Below are positions 9,801 to 16,565 of a DNA stretch of 64,000 nt, one piece after another. The notes beneath the pieces are model-generated. The model saw nothing but the letters and a program-made list of their open reading frames with translations, ran no database searches and was not told the DNA's origin. Location of the stretch: contig DLHY01000152.1 of the NCBI GenBank assembly GCA_002483445.1, forward strand, positions 17,798 to 81,797, read 5' to 3'. How positions within the stretch are numbered: the first letter of the stretch is position 1; the number at the start of each line of letters is the position of its first letter. Source of the DNA: Blastocatellia bacterium UBA7656 (GTDB lineage Bacteria; Acidobacteriota; Blastocatellia; UBA7656). The position numbers and the translations under genes were made by a program.

Positions 9801-10508
9801 GTTGACGTACCAGACCATCTCCGTGACCGTGATCGTGACTGTAGCCGTGCTGGTCTTTCCTGCCGAATCCTTGATCGTGTAGGTGAAGGTGTCTGTCCCG
9901 GTGAATCCTACCGGCGGCACATAGTCGAGATGGCCAAAGACCGGGTTGATGCTGACGTTGCCTCCCTGCGCGCTCGGATTTTGAAATGTGTCGAGCGTGA
10001 AAGTATCGCCGAGGAACTCCATATCGTTGTCGAAGAGCGAGTCTCCTGGAATTACGACTTCAGGGCCGCTCACCGAGGCACTACCGACCTTGAGGCGAGT
10101 ATTGCCGATAGTCGTGTAAGCGTCGTTGCCCGCCAGAGGCGAGACGTTGACTGATCCCATCACCAGAGTGGTGTTGGCGTCAATCATATCGGTGAACATC
10201 ACGTTGGTAGCCGGGTCGGGGCCTCCATTGGAGAGAGTGACGGAGTACATCAAGGTGTCGCCGGGTTCGGCATTCCCGCCATTGACATCAGTGGCCGTTT
10301 TGGTCGCTGACAGGGAAGGAGCGAATGGGGCGGAGGTGATGACCGAAACCGGATCAAGGACAGAGGACATCTCGCTTTTGACAACAGGGATCGAATTCTC
10401 TGATCGAGAGGAAGAGGCGGGCTGGATGGCCAGCAGCAGCGTCAATCCTACGATGGCTGCTGATGAACGAATCAAAGTACCGGCAAGGCTAACACGATTT
10501 CTCCTCAT
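3840..10508 (-). CDS. Giant surface protein: DUF11, beta-helix, nine HYR modules, Cys-rich C-terminal module
   Basis: 2222 residues from ATG 10508, chosen because GGGAG lies seven bases upstream; an in-frame ATG at 10565 lacks such a site. Order seen: signal peptide (about 8-30); a DUF11-like segment (ATKTATDVNGGNAEPGDTL); a cadherin-like segment (GFTGTDTFTYTIKDSAGKTS); a long Ser/Thr/Gly-rich right-handed beta-helix region (about 250-1070); a segment resembling secreted metalloproteases with RELGY where HELGH is expected; another DUF11-like strand pair; nine HYR (hyalin) modules of about 80 residues, each with paired cysteines and the core TTVTCTATD...CSFTVTVND; and a final roughly 95-residue module with GDYMVCCGG. 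It is probably exported and displayed at the surface. The last HYR plus final module recur in the protein at 24980-27100. No partner gene is evident. Confidence 0.85.
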   Translation of the reverse strand: MRRNRVSLAGTLIRSSAAIVGLTLLLAIQPASSSRSENSIPVVKSEMSSVLDPVSVITSAPFAPSLSATKTATDVNGGNAEPGDTLMYSVTLSNGGPDPATNVMFTDMIDANTTLVMGSVNVSPLAGNDAYTTIGNTRLKVGSASVSGPEVVIPGDSLFDNDMEFLGDTFTLDTFQNPSAQGGNVSINPVFGHLDYVPPVGFTGTDTFTYTIKDSAGKTSTATVTITVTEMVWYVNNASAAGGDGRSTSPFQTLAPVNGAGGAGDADDPNEFIYVHTGSGNYTTGIGLETGQKLIGQGVALVVASLTLNPAGAKPTITNSGGNGVTLASGNTVRGLVAQTTAAGGASAGIGGSSVGNLNADTVQAVGNPGAAVDIQTAGTLGVTLESASSTTGAQGLRVTGATGGTFTVSGATTITNATATGINLATNGATTFNFSGGVTVSVTAGTGILAASSGTVNVSGGTVVATGGPALNVNPTTIGMTFTSLTSTGSTTTGISLTSASGSLSSGSTTVTDAAGIGISVNTSSATLNFGTTSVTNPDANTTGNTGVSLLTNTGTITFGALNISPEQNQRGLLATENTMTITTTSGTISTTSATAVEITRSSSTTPLMMTLTKVSMNEASGSGGTSGLILTRTSGSFTVAGDGGASNNGSGGSIKSSSGNGVAIDAATNVSLGYMNIQNSGDSGIKGLNVNGFTLNRSNVTTNGNSTSDDGIRFGEPSGTFVGVIGTVAITNSSVNGNAHNNVHLRNTSGTIDSFTVTNSTFNDLNDTFGANAFLFEMSGTAVTTVASISGCTFTNNSPQRALEVQTHDTGRIGNTSAIPATYFTVSGNTFTNNGIHASFTQDSSSNNAFKFINNGTLASPMTGTVLQAVNVFSSSQATGGTIVATISGNHINNGATVASGISVVIQGQTDATMLIDGNRIRSTPDARGIAVAFRGPAPPLASSLGPNTVTSDVTLTNNDVDPGPAPSGFPLSAIMIEADNQTGADNKAPTVRADVRGNIVPSTTTFDLLPTQLAYYEYDAAGGHGIGQLVDTPPASADATAQLTSTNTGTASAFGVALIAGPITTPLSVFRGGVADSGSLSLPPEEGKGPPSACVAASSERQSEEQVNKLQDAELQWTVQAALARWEQLEIAAEDLARLRAVSFEMADLPGDQFADVSSTHVKIDKTAAGYGWYFDETPQEDGEFQVLVPDKELQTTDLSIAHGKMDLLTVVIRELGYVYMQGKDRLPKKERKNLQPLMEGTLSPGVRRLPLDQWKVTPSPIGSIKPSTDDKSVKQASSQHAGAQVESSTANVQTDRAKIPADARYAVFNPATDQAAISDEMLKPVVMRADPAGFASNYRSRARRVAVMTPSGETVSFGPFTLPAGKSITVMFNVTINDPLPNGVCSVSNQGTVTADGGINIQTDGDAGMMGAQPTVTTIVTVPTISCPANITTDTDPGQCTAVETFAPTVTGCPVPTVMCSPASGFAFPKGVTTVTCSATNSAGSANCSFTVTVNDNENPTITCPANATTNTDSGLCTAVVNYTVPSPMDNCPGANVVCAPNTGTAFPKGTTTVTCTVTDAGGLMAQCSFTVTVNDTENPMLIGCPSNISTTPPAGQCTVTVNYTPPTASDNCPGVGTPMCAPASGSSFSVGMTTVTCSVSDAAGNTAMCSFTVTVTDNQPPSITCPPNMLISTGAGCATVNYTTPTPTDNCPGAMVVCAPASGMCFPVGMTTVTCTATDASSNTASCSFTIEVVQCTISCPSNITTNNDAGQCSSVVSYSNPTTTGSCGTVTCNPASGSSFPVGTTTVTCSTSVGPSCSFTVTVNDTENPTVMCPSNITQGTDAGMCAAIVNYTVPTGADNCPGVSVACSPNTGTSFPTGTTTVTCTATDASGNTAMCSFSVTINDDDAPSITCPSPVTQSTDAGVCTAVVSYSAPMVSDNCSGVGTPVCTPPTGSTFPKGVTTVGCTVSDGAGNTANCSFTVTVNDMQPPSITCPSNIVTGNTAGQCSAVVTFMATAMDNCPGVGVACAPASGSTFPVGTTTVTCTATDASSNTAMCSFTVTVNDTQAPSIVCPPTQVAPPGVVNYPAPTSSDNCAVMMTVCTPPSGSSFPAGFTTVTCTATDTSGNTASCSFIVTTFDVAIRSDSGGGAIFINTLTGDYMVCCGGMIVSGKGTIVKKGCVLTLTHNSGNRRLTLTYDTCQKKGQGVLQMPPGTVKCTIIDSDTRDSIVAPCGNGS

Positions 10509-11144
10509 AACATCACTCCCTTTGTGAAGGCGGACGAGCCGCTCGGCGATATTAAACGGGATCATTTTTCCGGCCTGATCTTCCTCGACGGCATCTGGGG
10601 AAATGCCGGATCAGGCTATTGCGTAGGCATTCAGAGATAGAGCCTCAGAGTCAAGCGCGCAAAGCGTCGCCGTGGAGATGAGACTCGATTCTCAAAAACA
10701 GAAAGCAGGCGCGCACATACTGAAAGCGCGCGACAGGGCGGCGAAACACAGTGAGCGAAAAGAGCCTTTTGTTTTTACCATTCCGGTTTCGAAAGACCGT
10801 AAGTTATGCTCGAAGCGAACTGCAAAAACACTGAAACATTGGCTGATGAAGAATCGTCAGTCGGGGCTTATCTTACTCGACCACAGGTCGAATATCCAGA
10901 CAAGTTTTCTACCGGCAATTGAAGGCATCAAGTCGGGTGAAGCGCAGCCTTATGCATTGTGCGTTTACGAATTGAAAGTATTGAAACCTCGCTCCACTAT
11001 CAGTACAATCCCGACTGTCCGATCTGCCCCCGATTCGCCAGTATCCTCATTCGAAAAAATATAGCTGATCGACACCGATTGATCGGCCCGCGTCCTCACC
11101 ACCCGATTCGCGCTCCGACTCTTAGTGAAAGGATGACCTTCTCG
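10509..11144. other. Divergent intergenic region, no convincing gene
   Basis: About 640 bases between two divergently transcribed surface-protein genes. An 8-base inverted pair GCCTGATC/GATCAGGC (10573-10580 and 10609-10616) lies in the likely leader of the giant gene and could be an operator, though this is only a suggestion. An open frame at 10672-11064 has no ribosome-binding site and an atypical composition, and is not called. Confidence 0.5.
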
Positions 11145-13409
11145 ATGAAAGGCTTTCGATATTTGCTCATCTCTCTTGGCGCAGTCTTTTTTTTATCCGT
11201 AACCGCATCGGCAAACACTTATTACGTTTCAACCACAGGCAATAACAACAATCCCGGAACCGAAGGGCTGCCGTGGCAGACCATTCAGTACGCCGTCGAT
11301 CACGTCTCTCCGGGCGATACCATTCTCGTCCAATCCGGCTCTTACGCGGGATGCCGCATCACGCGCTCAGGCACAGCCAACGCTCCCTGTACGCTCAAAG
11401 CCGCGCCCGGAGCCAGTGTCCTTATCAATTCGCTCAGTCCCGCGAACAGACATCAGAGTCTCATCGAAATTGAAAACTTCGATGCGGTGGTCAGCTACTG
11501 GATAATCGATGGATTCGAGGTCGCCAACGGCGCGCGATACGGCATCGATCTTCGCTTTACGGATCACGTCACCATTCAGAACTGCCGCGCGCACGGCAGC
11601 CGACTCACAGGCATCTTTCTTGCGTTCTGTTACTTTCCGCTCATTCAAAACAACGAGTCTTACTCGAACGGCGAACATGGAATCTATCAGAGCAACAGCG
11701 GGGACAACCCTGTGATTCGAAGCAACAATCTGCATCACAACTTTGCCGCAGGGCTTCACATGAACGGCGACCGCAACTTCACTCCCGGCGACGGAATAAT
11801 TTCTTTCGCGGTTGTTGAAAAAAACATCGTCTGGGAAAACGGAACGGGCGGCGGATCGGGTATAAACTGCGACGGCGTATCGGACAGCATCATCCGCAAC
11901 AACCTGCTCTATAACAATCGCGCAAGCGGCATTTCGCTTTACGCAATCGATGGCGCTGAAGGATCGAGCCGCAATCGCGTCTACAACAACACCATCGTGA
12001 TGCCATCGAACGGGCGATGGTGCATAAACATCCCGGCTTCGACCGAAGGCCAGACGAACCCCACAGGCAACAAGATCAAAAACAATATTCTCTACAACGC
12101 CCATTCGTTTCGCGGCGCGATCACTACATACTCGAACGCGGCAAGCGGGTTCGAAAGCGATTACAACATCATCGTTCCACGCTTCAGCACGGACGGCGGC
12201 AGCAGCAACATGAATCTGTCTCAATGGCAAAGTCGAGGATACGATCTGCATTCCGCCACGGCGACGCTCGATCAATTATTCATCGATGCGGCGGCTTTGA
12301 ATTTTCGATTGAAGACCGCCTCGCCCGCTCAGGATTTCGGCACTGTGCTCGCGGATGTCACTCAAGACATAGACGGAGTCGCGCGCCCGCAAGGCGCAAA
12401 GCACGATGCGGGATGCTATGAAGCGCAGCAGTCGCCTCAAGCGCCCGTCGCTGATTTTTCGGCAAGCCCTGTGAGCGGCACGGCTCCGCTTGCAGTTCAG
12501 TTCACCGATCAATCGACCAATGCAACCGGGTGGCAATGGGATTTCGGCGATGGAGGAAGTTCTTCGCAGAAAAATCCTTCGCACACTTATCAAAACGCTG
12601 GAAGCTACACCGTCTCGCTGACGGCTTCGAATGCTGCCGGGATGTCAGTCAAAACGAAGACCGGCTACATCACCGCTTCCCAAGCGCCTCAGCCGCCCGT
12701 CGCTGATTTTTCAGCAACTCCGTTGACCGGTAATGCGCCACTGATAGTTCAGTTCAATGATCTGTCAACCAACGCGACCGGATGGCAGTGGGACTTCGGC
12801 GATGGAGGAAGTTCTTCGCAGAAAAATCCTTCGCACACTTATCAAAGCGCGGGCAGCTACACCGTCCGGCTTACTGCTTCAAACGCAGCGGGTCAGTCGA
12901 TCAAAACGAAGACCAGCTACATCACAGTCTCTCAAGCGCCGCCACCTCCACCGCCGCCCATCGCGCAGGATTACACATGCACGTCGGTTACGGTCGATTC
13001 AGGCAAAGTGAAATCGGGCAATCACACGAGCGTTCACTCGTCGGACGATGTCACGCTGCAAATTCGTTCGAGCAATTCGGGCGGATTGCAGGCGGCGCAA
13101 TCGACATACCTGTTCGAGACTGCGCTCAACCGGCTATCGAGCCTCACAGTGATGACGGAGGCGAAAGTCTCCATCAAGCCGCAGCGACAGCGCGTGATGG
13201 TCTTCAATTTCTCGACCAATCAGTGGGACACGATTGACGACCGCCAGATCACGAGCAAGAGCGATCAGGCGGTAACGATCAACGTGTCGAATCCTTCGCT
13301 CTACATCTCAGCTTCGGGGCAGGTGAGGGTTCGCATCAGAAGCGGCGACTCGACAACCAGCGGGTGGAAGCACTCGGTCGATTTAGTGAAGATCACCGCC
13401 GCGCCTTGA
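11145..13409 (+). CDS. Secreted right-handed beta-helix protein with two PKD domains
   Basis: 754 residues from ATG 11145 (an in-frame ATG at 11133 adds four residues). A signal peptide (MKGFRYLLISLGAVFFL...ASA) is followed by a pectate-lyase-like beta-helix beginning YYVSTTGNNNNPGTEG and WQTIQYAVDHVSPGDTI, with Asn-rich coils (NNxxxxN) through about residue 430. Two PKD domains follow (ADFSASPVSGTAPLAVQF and ADFSATPLTGNAPLIVQF, each with WQWDFGDGG), then a proline linker and a roughly 140-residue beta-sandwich. The two PKD repeats share a 51-base stretch identical in DNA, a sign of recent duplication. It may bind or cleave an extracellular polysaccharide, but no catalytic residues can be assigned with confidence. 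Confidence 0.82.
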   Translation: MKGFRYLLISLGAVFFLSVTASANTYYVSTTGNNNNPGTEGLPWQTIQYAVDHVSPGDTILVQSGSYAGCRITRSGTANAPCTLKAAPGASVLINSLSPANRHQSLIEIENFDAVVSYWIIDGFEVANGARYGIDLRFTDHVTIQNCRAHGSRLTGIFLAFCYFPLIQNNESYSNGEHGIYQSNSGDNPVIRSNNLHHNFAAGLHMNGDRNFTPGDGIISFAVVEKNIVWENGTGGGSGINCDGVSDSIIRNNLLYNNRASGISLYAIDGAEGSSRNRVYNNTIVMPSNGRWCINIPASTEGQTNPTGNKIKNNILYNAHSFRGAITTYSNAASGFESDYNIIVPRFSTDGGSSNMNLSQWQSRGYDLHSATATLDQLFIDAAALNFRLKTASPAQDFGTVLADVTQDIDGVARPQGAKHDAGCYEAQQSPQAPVADFSASPVSGTAPLAVQFTDQSTNATGWQWDFGDGGSSSQKNPSHTYQNAGSYTVSLTASNAAGMSVKTKTGYITASQAPQPPVADFSATPLTGNAPLIVQFNDLSTNATGWQWDFGDGGSSSQKNPSHTYQSAGSYTVRLTASNAAGQSIKTKTSYITVSQAPPPPPPPIAQDYTCTSVTVDSGKVKSGNHTSVHSSDDVTLQIRSSNSGGLQAAQSTYLFETALNRLSSLTVMTEAKVSIKPQRQRVMVFNFSTNQWDTIDDRQITSKSDQAVTINVSNPSLYISASGQVRVRIRSGDSTTSGWKHSVDLVKITAAP

Positions 13410-13410
13410 G

Positions 13411-13495
13411 GAAGGCAAAAGTAAAAAGGTAAAAGGCAAAAGTGGGAAAGACCGCTCGATATTTTTGCCTTTTTACTTTTGCCTTTTTACTTTTC
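13411..13495. repeat. Inverted word repeat (AAAGTAAAAAGGC type)
   Basis: The left arm carries GGCAAAAGTAAAAAGG and the right arm CCTTTTTACTTTTGCC, each with a partial second copy. The whole can fold into a long A/T-rich hairpin directly after the beta-helix gene. Its position would also suit transcription termination, since the right arm contains T-runs. Confidence 0.75.
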
Positions 13496-13546
13496 CATTG
13501 ATGTTGGCTACTATCTTTCCTTCCAAAACATGCCTGTGGAGGGAAC

Positions 13547-15226
13547 ATGAGAAAAGCCATCCTGACGCTCACGCTCGCCAGCCTTTGCCTCGTGTCCGCG
13601 CGAACAGCAGCCGACGAGGCCGATGCGGTTTTCTTAAACGGTAACATCTATACCGTCAGTGAACGCGCGCCTCGCGCTCAGGCCGTAGCCGTCAAAAACG
13701 GAAAGATAATATTCGTCGGCTCCAACCGCGACGCGAAAGCGTATCAGGGCAAAAGCACTCGCGTCATCGATCTCGGCGGCAATACGGTCGTGCCGGGACT
13801 CACCGATGCGCATTATCATCTTGCCGGAGTCGGCGCGCGCGAGATGACTCTCAACCTCGAAGGCATAACGAGCCTCGAAGGATTTCTGGCAAAGGTCAAA
13901 GAACGGGTGGATCGCGCGAGACCGGGCGAGTGGGTAACAGGTCGCGGATGGATAGAAACTTTCTGGAAGCCGCCCGTCTTTCCCACGCGCTGGGACTTGG
14001 ATAAAATCGCGCCTGCAAACCCTGTCTATCTCACCCGCGCTGACGGTCACGGCTCGGTCGCAAACAGCGCGGCACTGAAGATTGCCAAAGTAGACCGCAA
14101 CACGCAGTCGCCTTTCGGCGGCGAAATCATGAAAGACAAGGCGGGCGAGCCTAATGGAATGTTTCTGGATCGCGCGCAGGGGCTTATCGGCGCGCACGTC
14201 CCGCGAGAGACTCGCGCCGACCAGGAGCAGGCCATTTATTTGGGCGCAAAACGCAGCGTCGAGCTTGGCTGGTGCCAGATTCAAAACGCGGGCAATTCCT
14301 ACAGTGAGATCGAACTGATCAAAAAACTCTACAGCGAAGGAAAGATCAAACTGAGAATCTATAACGCCGTTCGCGGGCCGGGTGCGGACTCTGAGCGATT
14401 GCTTCGCGAAGGGCCGATCCTCGGCGCGTTCGACAATCGCTTCACCGTGCGCGCGATCAAGGTCGCTATCGATGGCGCGTTGGGATCGAAGGGCGCGGCG
14501 CTGCTCGAAAATTATAACGATCACGACACGAACGGATTTCTAACTTTCAAGGAAGAGCAGGTTCTTCCCATGCTCATCGAAGCTCTCAAACAGGGCATAC
14601 AGGTTGAAACTCATGCCATCGGAGACAGAGCTAATCGAACGATCCTGGACTGGTATGAAAAAGCTCTCAACTCGGTTCCCGTGGCTGATAGAAAAATCCG
14701 CGAGCCTCGATGGCGAATCGAACACGCGCAGATACTAAACCCTGCGGACATTCCGCGCTTCATGCGTCTCGGAATCATTCCATCCATGCAGCCTTCGCAC
14801 GCCATAGGTGATTTACATTTCGCGCCCTCGCGCGTAGGCATCAAGCGACTTGAGGGCGCTTATGCATGGCAGAGTCTCATCCGTAGCGGTTGCATCATCG
14901 CCGGAGGGTCGGACGCTCCCGTAGAGCGCGGCGAGCCGATGATAGAATTTTACGCCGCAGTCGCGCGCAGGGATCAGCGGGGATTTTCAGGCGAGGGCTG
15001 GCACCCGGAAGAGAAAGTCACGCGCGAGCAGGCTCTCAAGATGTTTACCATCTGGGCCGCCCATGCTGCGTTTGAAGAAAATCTCAAAGGCTCGATTGAA
15101 GTGGGCAAGCTGGCCGATCTCACGGTGCTGTCGGCGGACATCATGAAGATACCCGAAGCTGAGATACTCAAGACCCGCTGCGTGATGACGGTGATCGGAG
15201 GCGAAGTCGCTTTCTCTGCGAAGTGA
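13547..15226 (+). CDS. Secreted amidohydrolase (YtcJ-like)
   Basis: 559 residues starting at ATG 13547 behind GGAGGGAAC. An N-terminal signal peptide (about 1-22) is followed by an amidohydrolase composite fold: a beta-sandwich entry (DAVFLNGNIYTVSERAPRAQAVAVKNGKIIFVG), the metal-binding HxH region as TDAHYHLAGVG, VETHAIGDRANR with a metal histidine, RIEHAQ, and the catalytic Asp in GGSDAPVE. The family (YtcJ, and the AepA/exoenzyme-regulatory relatives) hydrolyses amide or formamide bonds in varied substrates; the substrate here is unknown. The signal peptide implies a periplasmic role. It stands alone between two repeat blocks. Confidence 0.88.
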   Translation: MRKAILTLTLASLCLVSARTAADEADAVFLNGNIYTVSERAPRAQAVAVKNGKIIFVGSNRDAKAYQGKSTRVIDLGGNTVVPGLTDAHYHLAGVGAREMTLNLEGITSLEGFLAKVKERVDRARPGEWVTGRGWIETFWKPPVFPTRWDLDKIAPANPVYLTRADGHGSVANSAALKIAKVDRNTQSPFGGEIMKDKAGEPNGMFLDRAQGLIGAHVPRETRADQEQAIYLGAKRSVELGWCQIQNAGNSYSEIELIKKLYSEGKIKLRIYNAVRGPGADSERLLREGPILGAFDNRFTVRAIKVAIDGALGSKGAALLENYNDHDTNGFLTFKEEQVLPMLIEALKQGIQVETHAIGDRANRTILDWYEKALNSVPVADRKIREPRWRIEHAQILNPADIPRFMRLGIIPSMQPSHAIGDLHFAPSRVGIKRLEGAYAWQSLIRSGCIIAGGSDAPVERGEPMIEFYAAVARRDQRGFSGEGWHPEEKVTREQALKMFTIWAAHAAFEENLKGSIEVGKLADLTVLSADIMKIPEAEILKTRCVMTVIGGEVAFSAK

Positions 15227-15234
15227 TACGCCGC

Positions 15235-15732
15235 TCACTCAAGGAACTGCTCAACCTCTTCGACCGGACGGGGCGAAAGATGGTTGTTCATAATCATGCG
15301 CGCGCAGGTGTTCCATCTCAGTATCGCGTCATCGTTTCCGTGTGGGCGAATCGATTCGGCTTTCTCGAACCATTCCATAGCTTCGCGGAGCCATTCGTAA
15401 GCCGCGAATTTGCTCCCCGGCGAGCCTTGATGTAGCTGGGCTTTTGCGCGACGCTCACAAACGATCCCCGAATAATAAGTTCGCTCATACTCATCACGGA
15501 TGCGGGCCAGCACCTCGCGGATTTGAGTGTCGCCTATGGCGTATCCTCTGGCGAAGCGATCCGTCATCGCAAGAAGCAGCGTCACCAAAGCCTGCTGATT
15601 TTCCGAATCGATTCGCAGCACATCGTGGCATATACTTTCGGCATCGCCCGGTTCGTTGAGCAGGCGATAACGCATCGCTTTTTCTAGGGCTGCCGGGATG
15701 GATTCTTTTGATAATGGCTTGATCTCGAACAT
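15235..15732 (-). CDS. Hypothetical helical protein (possible TPR-like)
   Basis: 165 residues starting at ATG 15732 with AGGAGAGA just upstream. The protein is all-helical in appearance and has no signal peptide. Segments such as AALEKAMRYRLLNEPGDAESICHDVLRIDSENQQALVTLLLAM and EWLREAMEWFEKAESIRPHGNDDAI match the spacing of tetratricopeptide helices, but canonical TPR positions are only partly filled. It is transcribed in the same direction as the sdh operon and lies about 90 bases after sdhB, so it could be read with it. No function is assigned. Confidence 0.7.
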   Translation of the reverse strand: MFEIKPLSKESIPAALEKAMRYRLLNEPGDAESICHDVLRIDSENQQALVTLLLAMTDRFARGYAIGDTQIREVLARIRDEYERTYYSGIVCERRAKAQLHQGSPGSKFAAYEWLREAMEWFEKAESIRPHGNDDAILRWNTCARMIMNNHLSPRPVEEVEQFLE

Positions 15733-15736
15733 AGCA

Positions 15737-15827
15737 TCTCTCCTTCGGAGAGATGTTAGAGGTTAGATGCTGGATGTTAGTGAGAACGAGTAGCTACTAA
15801 CATCTAACATCTGATATCTAACATCTA
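15737..15827. repeat. Inverted word repeat (GATGTTAGA type) plus small hairpin
   Basis: A small hairpin CTCTCC-TTC-GGAGAG is followed by AGATGTTAGAGGTTAGATG and, about 45 bases on, by the reverse complement ACATCTAACATCTGATATC. The right arm runs into the stop codon of sdhB. Another member of the word-type inverted repeats. Confidence 0.75.
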
Positions 15828-16565
15828 CTTTTTGAAAATGCGCACGAGCTTGACGAGCGGGTCATAAAACTCGCTGACCACGCGCTCCTTGAGCGGGATG
15901 ATCGCGTTGTCGGTTATCGTTATTTCTTCAGGGCAAACTTTCGTGCAGCACTTGGTGATGTTGCAATAACCTATGCCGTCCGTATCTTTCAATTCCGCCA
16001 GACGATCCTCCACGTCGAGCGGGTTCATCTCCAGAGCCGCCACATAAACGAAGAAGCGCGGGCCGATGAATTCCTTATGCAGATGATGCTCGCGCAAAAC
16101 ATGACAGACATCCTGACAGAGAAAACATTCTATGCACTTGCGAAATTCCTGCACCCGGTCGATGTCCTTTTGAGACATGCGCCAGGTGCCGTCTTCTGCA
16201 TCAGGCGGACGTGGCTTGAATCGCTTGATCTTCTTTTTCACTTCATAGTTCCACGACACATCCGTGATGAGGTCTTTGACGAGAGGAAATGCCTTGAGCG
16301 GTTCGACTCTCACGGGCTTATCAGTCGGAAGGCTGTTGAGCCGCGTCATGCACATCAATCGAGGAAGTCCGTTTATCTCCGCCGAACACGAGCCGCACTT
16401 GCCCGCTTTGCAGTTCCACCGACAGGCAAGATCAGGCGCTTCGTCGGCCTGTATTCGGCGCACAGCGTCAAGCACTACCATGCCTTCGGCAACTTCTGTG
16501 GTGTAATCGACGAACTGGCCGCTTTCGGCGTCGCCTCGCCATATTCTGAATGTCGCCTTTGCCAT
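15825..16565 (-). CDS. sdhB: Succinate dehydrogenase / fumarate reductase iron-sulfur subunit
   Basis: 246 residues. The N-terminal ferredoxin-like domain binds [2Fe-2S] through CRWNCKAGKCGSCS and a fourth Cys in LMCMTRL. The C-terminal domain has CIECFLCQDVC for the [4Fe-4S] cluster and CNITKCCTKVCP completing the [3Fe-4S]/[4Fe-4S] ligands. It passes electrons from the flavoprotein to the membrane subunit. Its ATG shares one base with the sdhA stop (TGATG), so translation is coupled. The gene order is membrane subunit, flavoprotein, iron-sulfur subunit. Confidence 0.95.
   Translation of the reverse strand: MAKATFRIWRGDAESGQFVDYTTEVAEGMVVLDAVRRIQADEAPDLACRWNCKAGKCGSCSAEINGLPRLMCMTRLNSLPTDKPVRVEPLKAFPLVKDLITDVSWNYEVKKKIKRFKPRPPDAEDGTWRMSQKDIDRVQEFRKCIECFLCQDVCHVLREHHLHKEFIGPRFFVYVAALEMNPLDVEDRLAELKDTDGIGYCNITKCCTKVCPEEITITDNAIIPLKERVVSEFYDPLVKLVRIFKK

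Noticed and set aside
10672..11064. ORF between the two surface-protein genes
   Set aside because: It has no ribosome-binding site, no recognisable domain and a patchwork composition; it is likely open by chance.
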